DNA from: Pelobates cultripes
Taxonomy: Eukaryota > Chordata > Amphibia > Anura > Pelobatidae
Length of the DNA stretch: 64,000 nucleotides
Assembly (NCBI GenBank): GCA_933207985.1
Contig: OW240916.1
Span: forward strand, 88,541,123-88,605,122
Direction: 5' to 3'
Part shown: piece by piece, positions 1-10,349 of the stretch
How the letters are laid out: every line of letters begins with the position of its first letter
Numbering within the stretch: position 1 is the first letter of the stretch
Notes under the pieces: model-generated
Databases searched by the model: none
Told to the model about the DNA's origin: nothing
What the model saw: only the letters and a program-made list of their open reading frames with translations
Program-made: the position numbers and the translations under genes

Positions 1-480
1 CGGTAGATACACCGGCGGATTTAAAAGGAGGAAGACGGAGGAAGATGGAAGAAGCTCCTGAGGAAGTCTGGCGACGAAACGCGTTGAGCATTGAATACTG
101 AGCACTATCTGGGACCCTGCATTGTGGTATTAGCAGCTTTATTTTGTGTGTATGCTGTTTGTTCACATTTATACTTTGGGCTATTTGAATATATATGTGT
201 CATTGACTTGGTGCATTTTTAACATCAGCATTTTGCTTTTGAGCATTTGCACTTTCATTTTGCACTTTAGCATTTTGCACTTTATTGCCCAGTTCAGCAT
301 TATGTATTATTGAGCTGCTATACCTATGGGTTCCTGCTTACTTATTGTTTTGGCACTTACTATTGTGCTGTTATTTTTTATCTTTATCAATAAATTATTA
401 TTTTTATTTGGACATTAGTCATTATATATTTTTCTTGCCCTCATATATACCGTTATAGTGACTGTGGCGCCCTGTTACTT
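1..480. other. Unassigned AT-rich sequence, probably repeat-derived
   Basis: No supported gene. The segment holds a phrase with 'gacgaaacgcgtt' near 72-85, a motif that recurs in the palindromic repeats of this window, followed by AT-rich sequence with an AATAAA-type signal near 390. It looks like the tail of a transcribed repeat, but I cannot name the family. Confidence 0.3.
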
Positions 481-680
481 TGTATATATTTCTATTTGAC
501 TATTGGATTTGGAGTGTCCAATCTACAGAGGCTGGCCTGCACTTGGTTTATATCCATCGCTATTGTTCATTCACCCATCTTTCTATTTTCTTCCTCACTC
601 TCACATGGCTGGGGGGGACCGGAGGAGGAGGATCTGCCGCGGGGGGGCTCCGGCGACCGGGTAAGTAAGGAAAGACAGGA

Positions 681-763
681 GAGGGCGTACTATTACGCCC
701 GGCGGCGTTTAGAGCCGCCTAAAATAGGGTGTAATAGTACGCCCTCCGGTCTGAAGGGGTTAA
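681..763. repeat. MITE end with strong hairpin and TTAA terminus
   Basis: Arms 681-700 and 727-746 are inverted complements built on 'gggcgtactattacgccc', with a smaller GC-rich hairpin between them. The right edge reads 'gaaggggttaa', a TTAA-ending terminus like the small piggyBac-type MITEs at 12535 and 37098. The left terminus was not located. Confidence 0.45.
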
Positions 764-848
764 TGAGTGAAAAATATTACATACCTTATAAAAAATACAA
801 AATAAAATTTTCTATGCAACAACATCTCCAAGAAACCTGAGTAAATTT

Positions 849-849
849 A

Positions 850-927
<78 letters not shown>
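849..927. repeat. (TA)n microsatellite
   Basis: An almost uninterrupted TA dinucleotide tract of about 75 bases. Confidence 0.95.
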
Positions 928-934
<7 letters not shown>

Positions 935-964
935 AAATACAATGTATTTTCTCACCCCTCCTGG

Positions 965-1765
965 GTGGTATGTTTATTCCTCATTCTCGGGTCCTCTACC
1001 AGAGGACTGTGAGTTTGAGGGTTCTGCACAGTATCTTAGCTGTTCCTAGAACTGTTCTCTTCAGGACAGCAATCTCAGGTGTTCTACTTGGAATCGTGAT
1101 GTACTTGTGGATGCTCTGTGTTTCATCCAGGACTGTGGCCTTGACACTCATCAGGCCATGACCTTCTTCCTTCTGGCTTGTGTACAGTCTTTGGGTGCTG
1201 GATTTCGGTCAGAATCCTCTATTCATAGTGAATAGTTTCCTGGTCTTGACATCCATGGTGACCAGTTCTTCTCTTGGCCAGGTTATTATTCCAGCTGGGT
1301 ACCTGATGACTGGTAGGGCATTTGTGTTGATGGTTAGGATCTTGTTCTTGCCATTGATCTGAGACTTCAGGACCTGTCTGACTCTTTGGAGGTACTTGTA
1401 TGTTTCTTGCCTCTTCCTCATGGTTGTCATGTGTTTGTGGTAGCCCCAGGTACTTTTAGCTGCTCTCTACATCTTCTATTTGGCCTTTTGGAACTTCAAC
1501 TCCTTCTGTCCTGATCATCTTCTCTCTATTTGTTATCATCCGCCTGCACTTTTTTAGTCCGAACGACATTCCGATGTCCTTGCTGTATATCCTAGTTAGG
1601 TGGATCAGTGAGTCAATGTTCTGCTCATTCTTGGCATACAGCTTGATGTCCTCCATGTAGAGTAAGTGGCTTATGGTAGCTCCACTCTTGAACCTGTATC
1701 CGTATCCACTCTTTTTGATGATCTGGCTAAGGGGGTTGAGGTTTATGCAGAACAGTATTGGGGAT
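965..1765 (-). pseudogene. Non-LTR retrotransposon reverse transcriptase fragment
   Basis: Read on the minus strand the segment encodes the C-terminal half of a LINE reverse transcriptase. It starts with 'LSPILFCINLNPLSQI', runs through 'HLLYMEDIKLYA' in the catalytic box, and ends in a thumb-like region with several stop codons and frame changes. The box reads YMED where YMDD is expected, so one catalytic aspartate is gone. The wording resembles R2/R4/NeSL-type elements of fish and amphibians rather than L1 or CR1, but I am unsure of the clade. The fragment is cut at both ends, and the next recognisable sequence is copia pol on the other strand. Confidence 0.6.
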
Positions 1766-2009
1766 AGCGCATTACCAGGATATGCCAGGATACCTGGATA
1801 TAAGCAATAAAATTTCTATAGACATGAAGGGACATAAAAATCACAAAAGGGAGATTTTTCAAAAATCAGTCTGCACGGGTAGCATGCATAGTCACACCTC
1901 AAGACTCAGCCAGGCAGGTAGAATCAAGAAATCAAATTTTAGGACTTGGAAGACTATCTCAGATTTCAAAAGTATCAATGACCCTATGTTAATGAACATT
2001 GATTTTTGT

Positions 2010-2250
2010 TACAGGGTGTTTGATGTACCACAAACCTTTGAAGATGCCATAAACTCACCTCAATCATAGTTCTGGCTTAATGCCATGAAAGAGGAAATGT
2101 CATGTGAGTCACTAAGAGGGAATGACAAATTCACTTAGACAACATTACCAAAAGGTAATCTTTCAGTGGGAGGTCGATGGGTGTATGCAATAAAGAACAA
2201 AACGGATGAATCAGAAATGCATAATGCCAGTTATGTTATGAAGAGAGGGA
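2010..2250 (+). pseudogene. Ty1/copia pol fragment, start of reverse transcriptase (part 1)
   Basis: The plus strand encodes the N-terminal edge of a copia reverse transcriptase. It has a 'PQTFEDAINSPQS' stretch, then 'FWLNAMKEEM', 'TTLPKGNLSVGGRWVYAIK', and ends at 'SYVMK', where the family continues with a short G-Y-S-Q type linker. At least two in-frame stops show it is dead. The expected continuation is found at 5152, about 2.9 kb away, on the same strand and almost in register, so this and the later segment look like two halves of one element. Confidence 0.7.
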
Positions 2251-2499
2251 CAAACCTTTTTGCTGTTTTTTTTTTTTTATGTAATCCTAGATACTGCTGA
2301 ATGCAAAGTCTTTTTGGAGATACTATGGATACCTTTGTTATTACAAGCATCAACTGAGTATTGACTTAATAAAGCTGAATGAATGGACCATAATGTGGTG
2401 TCTAAAACGTAATGTAACTCTATTTTTGTATTAAGTCTGGCAGGAAACACTAACGCTTATTGGGCAGCATAGCATACCCTTGGTTACTGCTTGTCAAAC

Positions 2500-2910
2500 T
2501 TAAAGGACCACTATAGGCACCCAGACCACTTCAGCTTAATGAAGTGGTCTGGTTGCCAGGTCCATCTAGGGTTAACCCTGCCTGATGTAAATATAGCAGT
2601 TTCAGAGAAACTGCTATGTTTACCTATGGGCTAATCCAGCCTCTAGTGGCTGTCTCATTGACAGCCACTAGAGGCGCTTCTCACTGTGATTTTCAGTGAG
2701 AAGACGCCAGCGTCCATAGGAAAGCATTGAGAATGCTTTCCTATGAGACTGGCTGAATGCGCGCATACAGCCACGGACGTCAGAAGAGGGAGGAGAGTCC
2801 CAGCGCTGAGGGAGCCCGACGCTGGAAAAAAGGATAAACCCCTTCCTCCCCTTCAGAGCCATGGGAGTGGGGGCACCCTCAGGGCACTATAGTGCCAGGA
2901 CAATGAGTTG
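2500..2910. mobile_element. T2/Kolobok-like MITE, 3' end missing
   Basis: Starts with TTAA at 2500-2503 followed by 'AGGACCACTATAGG'. The body contains the inverted phrases 'ccacttcagcttaatgaagtgg' in two arms, and 'agcagtttcagagaaactgct'. It matches the complete copy at 7139-7606 up to 'cactatagtgccagga', where the right terminus is lost. TTAA target duplication with AGG termini is typical of Kolobok/T2 elements of frogs. Confidence 0.75.
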
Positions 2911-3422
2911 TTTTTTTTTAGCATCAAACTCTGATAGATAAATCTTCTCTCTCTTTTTTTTTTTATTTTTTTTTTATGTAAAAGAAATTCCTTAGTACAT
3001 AAATATACCTTCTGTATGAATAATATTTACACAGACAATACATGTAAGTGATGTGATTCAATCAGACATAGTGTTGAAAAACATTCTGCATGATACTAGA
3101 CTGGTGTAGGCAAATGTGACATTGGGTTCAGTGTAAACGGCTTTTTATATTGAGCTGCTCTTTTATACAACTCATGCAGGATTCTTCAAACTTAAGGTTA
3201 AACTACTCCATGAAAGGCATGGCTGATGTGGAGAACTCTTCCAATTTAACTATTCTGACCTTAAATTTGAAATTTAATCTGAATTTCTGACAGTTCTTTA
3301 CAATTCATTACAATTGACACTTATCAGGCTTGATCAATAAAGTAAATGTGTTTCTGCTCAGACCTCTGAAACATGTGGTGCTCATGTCAATGGCATAGAA
3401 CAAAGTGACCTTTATTTTGTAG
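2911..3422. other. No gene; flank of GRHPR exon 4
   Basis: AT-rich sequence without a recognised repeat. By position it would be the 3' part of GRHPR intron 3, ending in a pyrimidine-rich splice acceptor 'tttattttgtag' at 3411-3422. I looked for exon 3 here and did not find it. Confidence 0.4.
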
Positions 3423-5151
3423 AGGAATCCGTGTGAACAACACACCAAATGTTTCGACTGAAGCTACAGCAGAGCTTACTGTAGCATTGCTGTTAACTAC
3501 TTGCCTTCCAGAAGCAATAGAAGAGGTTAAAAAGTGAGTAATCAAATTTGGAACGTGTAAATGGAACTCCTGATTATTCATTAAAGTAGTAAATCTTAAG
3601 TACTCTGTTAGGAACATTATGCTTTTGTCCAGTTAGTCTTCCCACATTGACTCTGCCGAATACACACACTACATAACACGTGTGTGTGTGTGTGTGTGTA
3701 TAATTAGATGGCTTAATACATACACACAGCAAACAGCCCTCCCTTGTCCCTTATGTACTCAAGTGGGGGCACTGAAAGCAACTCATTTCATAATGGTACC
3801 TCCTTTCTTGCAAGGAATTATCTACTGTGGCAACTTTAAGTATGCAATACTTAATTAAGTGCAACTCACACTGGAGGTTTTATTAAGTTTAGTGGAATCC
3901 TAGAATGACTTCCTGAATCAGGAAGATGTACTTCTGGAACAGTACCTTATCAGAATATAAATGAGTTACATATAGCTCAAATTGGAGTAGAAACAAATTT
4001 CACTGACAATTGTATCAAAACTGGATTGTAGTAGAAAAATTATTCTAGCCATGCATACTTTAGACAAACCCTACCCCTACTAGGAATATTGGCTCAATGT
4101 ATAGAATTGACACTAGCTCGTCTGGAACTTTTGTTCTAGACTGGTACCAACATCCCATTGATGTAGGTAAATCTGACCTGAGGGTTAAACTTCAGTATGT
4201 GCAGTGTCTCACTATGAAAAAGACTTCTAGACTGACCACTTCAGATTAGTAAAGGGGTTATGGTGCTTGGTGTAATCTCCACTTCCCTATCATGATGGTG
4301 GTTCACATCCTGGCAAGTAGAATTAAACAAGTCTCATCACAAAGAGGTGCAATGTGACGTTTTGGCTTTATGGAGCCTTAATCATGCATGTATTTTATTA
4401 TGATATTTATAGAGCGCCGTCAAATTCCGCAACGCTTTACAATGGGTGGACGAACAGACATGTAGTTGTAACCAGACAAGTTGGACACACAGGAACAGGG
4501 GTTGAGGGCCCTGCTCAATGAACTTACATGCCATAGGGAGTGGGGTAAAATGACACAAAAAGGTAAGGATAGTATTAGACTAGTGACAGTTGCAGAAGAG
4601 CAATCAGTCAGGAGCTATTAACAGTTTATTTTATGAAGTGGGTTTTTAACAATTTTTTGAAGGAGTGGAGACTGGGTGAGCATCTAACGGAGGAGGGATT
4701 TGTGAGGCTTGCCCTCTAATAAATTATTCATCCCTAGCCTTGGGGAGTTGCTTTTTTTTTATTTATTTTTTATTTACTAGATTTGGGCAGAAAGTGGTGT
4801 CTGGCATATTCATAGAGCACCTCTTGGGTGTAATGCTGGAGTACATTGTGGAACCTGAGTGCAGTGTGAACTTTCGTGTGGTTCACATCCTGTCTAGTTT
4901 GCTTTGTACACATTTTATTTCTCATAACTATCTTCTATAACAAATGTTTGTTCACTATGGCTGCTCATGACTTGTCTCTCTGATGCACTGGTCTCTCTAA
5001 TGCCTTGTAGAAAATGCTCACGTATACAAAGAATCTCATTCATAACAATGACTGATTTCAATTGACCTCTTTTGTTTTTTTAAAGTGGAGGATGGAAAAC
5101 ATGGTCCCCAATGTGGCTGTGTGGAACAGGCCTTTCTAACAGCACTGTAGG
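3423..5151 (+). pseudogene. GRHPR: GRHPR-like gene fragment: exon 4, intron 4, part of exon 5
   Basis: GRHPR is the glyoxylate/hydroxypyruvate reductase, an NAD(P)-dependent D-2-hydroxyacid dehydrogenase. Exon 4 (3423-3533) encodes [18 protein letters not shown] and then [18 protein letters not shown], and it ends in phase 2 at 'aa' before the donor 'gtgagt'. Exon 5 (from 5086, after acceptor 'tttttttaaag') completes an Asn and encodes GGWKTWSPMWLCGTGLSN, then STVG. Both splice phases match the human exon borders as I remember them (codon 96 and codon 135). Two arginines of the usual 'TCRRLPEA' are missing, accounting for a 111-bp rather than 117-bp exon. There are no stops. Exon 5 breaks off after STVG, just before the GxGxxG nucleotide-binding loop, and copia sequence follows directly. 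No other exons were found, so it is a fragment; it could still be a damaged copy of a live gene. Confidence 0.8.
4394..4570. repeat. Dispersed repeat with 'gcgccgtcaaattccgcaacgc' type core
   Basis: Lies inside GRHPR intron 4. The segment beginning 'atttatagagcgccgtcaaattc' and running to 'gccctgctcaatgaacttacat' recurs in altered form at 52080-52200 and, as the short tail, at 11925-11985. This 'cagcgct...ggcgctatataaat' sequence resembles LINE/SINE 3' tails ending in (ATA)n. I cannot name the family with certainty. Confidence 0.55.
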
Positions 5152-6020
5152 AAAGTAAAGGGAGTTGATTATGAAGAAATATTTTCTCCAACAGCAAACA
5201 TTACATCAGTACAAATCCTAATCCATCTAGCAGCACAATATGACTTACATCTTCATCACATGGATGTGAAAACTGCCTTTTTACGTGTTACAACTGATTG
5301 GAAAATATACGTAGAAGAGCCAGAAGGTTTTGAAGTGAAGTCCAAATAGAATGAAAAACTAGTTCACAAATTGAGCAAGTCATTGTATGGTTTAATGCAG
5401 TACTACTATTTATGTGAAAATAGGGTTGAGCAGAATCCTGCAGACCACTGTGTATACACCAAGTAGATGAAAGATGAAAAAGTGACACTAATAATATGGG
5501 AAGATGATCTTAGGTGCCAGTACTGAAACAATACACATAGATGTAAAATGTTATCATTTTGCTTTTAGCAAAATTCAAAATGAAAGATCAAATATGTCTC
5601 ACCTTTAAATGAAACTAGAAGCATGCAGTGATGCTGATTGGGCCTCTGATGTGAAGGAGAGGAGAAGCATGGCCAGACATTACTTTATTCTGGCCTGATA
5701 TTGCATGGATGTCCAAGAAACCATCTAGATTAGCTTTGTTATAATGTGAAGCTGAATGCATAGCTTCAGTTTGTACCTGGTATAATTACTTAGGATAATG
5801 GAAAATCAATGTCAATATGAACCAGCACACGTAGTTGGGGAGCAAAAGCAATTTCAAGGAATCCAGTTTGTCATCAAAGATGTAAACATGATGATATCAA
5901 ATACCACTTCATCTGATCATTGATCAATGAAGGTGGCATGGTTCAATGCAGGTGTCCATCCGACATGATGATAGCAGATAGCATGACTGTGCATGCAACA
6001 AAGTCAAAGTTTGAAAAGTT
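5152..6020 (+). pseudogene. Ty1/copia pol fragment, reverse transcriptase and RNase H (part 2)
   Basis: Starts at 'KVKGVDYEEIFSPT', followed by 'LHHMDVKTAFL' and 'IYVEEPEGFEV', all standard copia RT blocks. A stop and frame changes follow, then a remnant of the catalytic box ('IIWEDDL', near 5494). The RNase H block 'CSDADWASDVKERRSM' lies at about 5625-5675. The C-terminal signature, aligned to the usual 'DIRYHFIRE...ADxLTK', appears as 'YHFI' near 5900 and as 'MIADSMT' near 5970. The element is a decayed pseudogene. Its 5' edge abuts GRHPR exon 5 within a few bases. No LTR was recognised downstream. Confidence 0.75.
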
Positions 6021-6685
6021 CTTGTTATTTTTTGTAAATTTCTTTTATTGTGTGCACTTGGCTGGTTATCCTACCTTCAGCATACAGATTTTCTATCAAG
6101 CCATGGATCACAGTATACTGCTACATGTTGATATGATAATGAGTTAGTGTTTTAAGTCCATTCTATTAAAAAACAGTTGTTATTGTTGTTATTGAATAAC
6201 AGTTGTTAACAGAAAGGGAAATAAATGCAAACGAACACTACAATAAGTGATAAAAAAAACCATACCCCCTGAATATAAAAATATGAATACAGACAGGTCA
6301 ACATCTGAAAGAAAAATCCATTTATAGTGTAGTATTATCAACCCAAGGGTTAGATGGGGGTGGTAGAAAACCCATTGGATGGATGTATAAGCAGTCTTGT
6401 CTCCCTCACTGGAAGGGTAAAAGCTGGATAATATGCCTGTAGTCTTGAGGGTCAATAAGAAACCAGATTGGCATGAATCATATCACCACATAAATAGTGG
6501 TATCCACCCGCACATATAAAAAAAAAACACAATAGAAATTAAAAACACTAAAACACTAAACGCAATGAATAAATCCTACGCATTTCGTCCCTTAGGACTT
6601 TTTCAGGGATCTTCCTGATTAGAAATAAAGTATTCCCTGATAAATTGACACATACAGAGAGCGCGGAACAGGAGTTTCTGTTTCC
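6021..6685. other. No gene; unassigned AT-rich sequence
   Basis: Nothing coding is supported. Near 6573-6615 the phrase 'tacgcatttcgtcccttaggac' is of the type seen in the fold-back repeats at 10640 and 60786. Confidence 0.3.
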
Positions 6686-7120
6686 TGTACCCGGTCGGAC
6701 TGACAGGAAGGTGCACACTGAGCGTGCACCTTCCTATCACTCCGGCCAGCCACCGCGGACAGCAGAGCAGCTCGGCCTGACGCTACAGGGGAGGGGTAGA
6801 AGGAGGTAAATAGAGGGAGGGTAAGAAAGGGAGGGAGGGAGTAAGAAGGGGGAGAAAGGGCAGGGGTAGAGGGGAGTAAGAAAGGGGTAGAAGAGAGGGG
6901 AAGTAAGTAGAGGGAGGGAAAGTAAGAAGAGGGAGGGAAAGTAGAAGAGAGGGAGGGGGAGTAAGAAAGAAGAGGGAGGGTAAGAAGGTAAGAGGAGGGG
7001 AGAAAGGGGAGGAGAAGAAAAGGGGGGTAAGAAGAGGGGGAGGGGGAGTAAGAAGGGGGTAAGAGGGGGAAGGGAAGTAAGAAGAGGGGGAGGGGGAAGT
7101 GATAAAGGGGGGTAAGAAGT
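6686..7120. repeat. Palindrome plus purine-rich minisatellite
   Basis: A near-palindrome (about 6692-6750) centred on 'gtgcacactgagcgtgcac' is followed at about 6785-7120 by a purine-only minisatellite of loose 'gggggagtaagaag' units. The same pairing appears at 38470-39440 with the pyrimidine strand up. Any long frame through the array is an artefact of the repeat. Confidence 0.8.
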
Positions 7121-7134
7121 TCTTTATTTGAAAT

Positions 7135-7610
7135 TTAAAGGACCACTCTAGGCACCCAGACCACTTCAGCTTTATGAAGTGGTCTGGGTGCCAGGTCCCT
7201 CTAGGATTAACCCTTTTTTTTATAAACATAGCAGTTTCAGAGAAACTGCTATGTTTATACTGAGGTTTAATCCAGCCTCCAGAGCCTCTAGTGGCTGTCT
7301 CATTGACAGCCGCTAGAGGCGCTTGCGTGCTTCTCACTGTGAAAATCACAGTGAAACGCATAGCATCCGCAAAGCATTGTAAATACTTTCCTATGCGACC
7401 CGGCTGAATACGCGCCGCAGCAGCGCATTCAGCGATAACACGCGCGGCAGAGAGGAGGGAAGGTACAGCTCCCGCCAGCTGGAAAGGTAAGTATTTAACG
7501 CTTCCTCTCTCAGAGCCGAGGAAGGGAGTCCCCTGAAATTGGGGCACCCTCAGGGCACTATAGTGCCAGGAAAACAAGTATGTTTTCCTGGCACTATAGT
7601 GGTCCTTTAA
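7135..7610. mobile_element. Complete T2/Kolobok-like MITE
   Basis: TTAA at 7135-7138 and at 7607-7610 flank an element starting AGGACCACTCTAGG and ending CACTATAGTGGTCCT. The terminal repeats are inverted, and a second internal fold 'ttttcctggcactatagt' sits next to the right end. No coding capacity. It is the reference copy for the partial elements at 2500, 36940 and 42821. It inserted next to the purine minisatellite. Confidence 0.88.
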
Positions 7611-8890
7611 GTTCTTTTTCCCTGAAATTTCCTTCTTAAAATGAGGTGCGTGTTATACGCCCGTGCGTGTTATACGCCGATAAATACGGTAAATTGTTTA
7701 ATTTTCTAAGAGTACAAGGACTTGGGCTTAAATTTTCCCAGCACAACTTTATGACATCACTGTCTGATAACCTAATAATTCATCTTTGGAACATTATGAC
7801 ATTCCGGCAGTCTCATTCCTCAGTGATACATGTGTATAACTGACTTTACTATAATCTAACTGCCAAATAACACCATGTGAATTACACCGTAGTCCAAATG
7901 GCACATGATGACATCACTCTGTTTAGTATGTTGTGAAATTACTGCAATACAGCTACCCAGTAACACATTGTAAAATCATTGCAGCCTAACCATCTTGTAT
8001 CATATCTTAACTTTCTTGTAGACTAACATAGAATATATGTCATCAGCTTAAATAACCATTAACACATTGGAGAATATTTATAAGAGTGTTCTGTTCTAAA
8101 AATGTGGGCAAAATGTAAAAGATGAAGGATAGAATATGCCACCAGTTTCCATGGATAATTTTATACCCCATTTTGAACAGAAAACTTTAGTAAATCTGCA
8201 CAATGTGTTTGCAGACAAAATTTTCAGTTAATATTTTATGATCTCTCTACACACTAACACTCTGATATCACATTTTGGAAGGTTAAAGCCTCCAAATCTC
8301 CAATGCCTAGGAACCAAGATAATGCCCACATGAAGTAAAAGAGATACATATTTGGCAATTGTGAGAAAATAATAAAAAAATGTGTTCCACAGATCTGCTC
8401 TGTTCATCTCTAGAAATCCATTGAAGCTTGGATGTAAAACGCTGACCCTAAAAATGGCATAGACCGTCCAAGCAGCAATCAAGAGGTGTACAAGGCATGG
8501 AGCAAGATTCTCATTTGACATGTGTTCATCACTTCATGCAGTTGTTCCTGAAATTCTACACAACTCACAACTTCGTATGACATTACTGAAGATTGCTTCT
8601 TAAGTACTGAATTAGAACATCCTTGTAACCTAAATCCCCTGTAACACACTGACATCTCTGCAGCCTAATTTCCCACATGTGCATCATTACATCAATGTGA
8701 TTAAATTCTCCAATGGGACATTATGACATCACTGCATTATGTTGCACATTATATTGCATCTTAATTCACAACAGTACATGATAAGAGTTGCTTTTTTTTT
8801 TTTTTTTTTTATAAGACACACTTTGCAATATAAGTGCCTAATTCACCAGTAACTTACATCCTGTAGCTCGGTGTGATATCACTGCAGACA
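7611..8890. other. No gene seen
   Basis: AT-rich sequence with a T tract near 8791-8810. Short phrases such as 'acatgatgacatcact' and 'acattatgacatcact' recur loosely through 7740-8760, which suggests a degenerate repeat. No protein motif found on either strand. Confidence 0.35.
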
Positions 8891-9177
8891 TGACTGCTGA
8901 CCCCTGACCAAAAACTCCCACCACCCGTTGCCCAATAAATACACAACACCTTCTGTATGGGTAAGGGCAACGGCCACAGCTTTATTAACAGAATTAACAT
9001 CGATTATCACCAGCGTCCACCACCTGTCAGCTGTTGGGGGATTACCAACAGACAGCTCTATCAAAAGACCCACGAGTCCAATGCAGCCTGCCCCCGCCAT
9101 CAGCTCTCAGCAGGCTGCGACTCCCCAAGCCGCTTGGGCACTTTCTTCCAAACCTCTTCGCTGGCCAGGACTACCGC
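8891..9177 (-). repeat. Ngaro direct repeat B2
   Basis: Nearly identical to 9424-9710. It forms the outer 3' end of the element. Frames read through both copies are repeats of each other, not genes. Confidence 0.85.
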
Positions 9178-9423
9178 GAGCTGTGACAAAACAAAGAAAC
9201 AACAGCACACAACCAACAACAACACCATCATAACACACGTTTTGTGGGTGGGTGGGCGGGAAGCTAGCAACACTACACCTCTGCCCAGGAACTGGTGAGT
9301 ACCCTCCCCTTTTTCGCCATCTTAATGTCCCCCCATGTGTAACAATGTATCCCCTTGTGACCCAACCCCTTATCCCTGCCAGCAGTCATGTCCTCCCTTC
9401 CTTAAGATGTCCAGGGAGGTACT
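9178..9423 (-). repeat. Ngaro A2 segment between the two B repeats
   Basis: A 246-bp unique spacer between B1 and B2, in the position of the A2 repeat of Ngaro elements. Confirmation would need the A1 copy, which is missing from this truncated element. Confidence 0.55.
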
Positions 9424-9710
9424 TGACTGCTGACCCCGGACCAAAAACTCCCACCACCTGTTGCCCAATAAATACACAACACCTTCTGTATGGGTAAGGG
9501 CAACGGCCACAGCTTTATTAACAGAATTAACATCGATTATCATCAGCGTCCACCACCTGTCAGCTGTTGGGGGATTACCAACAGACAGCTCTATCAAAAG
9601 ACCCACGAGTCCAATGCAGCCTGCCCCCGCCATCAGCTCTCAGCAGGCTGCGACTCCCCAAGCCGCTTGGGCACTTTCTTCCAAACCTCTTCGCTGGCCA
9701 GGACTACCGC
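9424..9710 (-). repeat. Ngaro direct repeat B1
   Basis: Immediately follows the end of the hydrolase frame on the minus strand and is copied at 8891-9177. Confidence 0.85.
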
Positions 9711-9725
9711 CACCGCGGTATCTCC

Positions 9726-10349
9726 CTACCTACTCCCCTGGGAGGGACCGCGACCCCCCGCAGCCAGCGCCTCCTCAATACCTGCCTGAAGACCCGCATT
9801 CAGGATATCCAATCCTATGAGGGAAAGGTGCACCCCATCCTTCCGCATCAAGTCGGAATTGTCCCCTTCCAGCTCCCTGTGCCTAATGACAAAACCACCA
9901 ATCCGGCGGACAAATTTTCAGATGGCCACGTTGAGCCTGCGCCTACTACGCTCCACGCCCTTAGCATGCGGCAGCGAACGCCAACGCGGCCTGGACACTA
10001 TGTCCGACCAGATCAGGGTCAACTCGGGGAAAAGAGCCATACACCGAGCCAGATCGTGTCTAATTGCATGCAGGAGGTCCACTGACCTACTGCGCCCCAG
10101 TTCATTTCCCCCTGCATGAATTACTAGGGTCACTGGCCCCGACATGTACCTACGAAGGGATACGCACTCCGAATACAGCTGCTGCCACAACATACCCCTA
10201 ATACCCCTCCACCTTACCCTGGCTATCTCGTAGGAAAAACCCAAATTCCTCCCGCAGGGATGCTCCTCAGCTCGCCGCGCTGGCCAATAAACGTAGGAAT
10301 GTCCCAGTATCCAAATGCAGCGGGGCCGAGGACCTACGGAGAGATTGCA
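9726..10349 (-). pseudogene. SGNH/GDSL-like hydrolase domain of the Ngaro element
   Basis: The minus-strand frame opens after the recombinase stop with 'CIWILGHSY' (block I; GHS in place of GDS). It continues through 'RGIRGMLWQQL', then 'LVIHAGGNELG' (block III, the oxyanion-hole Asn) and 'FPELTLIWSDI', and ends with 'RKDGVHLSLIGLD' (block V, catalytic Asp and His) at about 9803-9840. One in-frame TGA near 9918 separates block V from the rest, so it is a pseudogene. Vertebrate Ngaro/DIRS elements are known to carry such esterase-like domains; their role is unknown. The frame ends at a TAG (9726-9728) just ahead of repeat B1. Confidence 0.75.

Noticed and set aside
45..60. Possible start of a coding exon ('gaagatggaagaag...') at the left edge
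   Set aside because: No continuing frame or splice signal, and the neighbouring phrase belongs to a fold-back repeat type.
6783..7577. 264-codon frame on the minus strand
   Set aside because: It crosses the purine minisatellite and then the T2 MITE, both non-coding.
8928..9820. Duplicated frames giving the same 70-residue protein twice
   Set aside because: They lie in the Ngaro B repeats and run opposite to the element's genes; the identity comes from the direct repeats.
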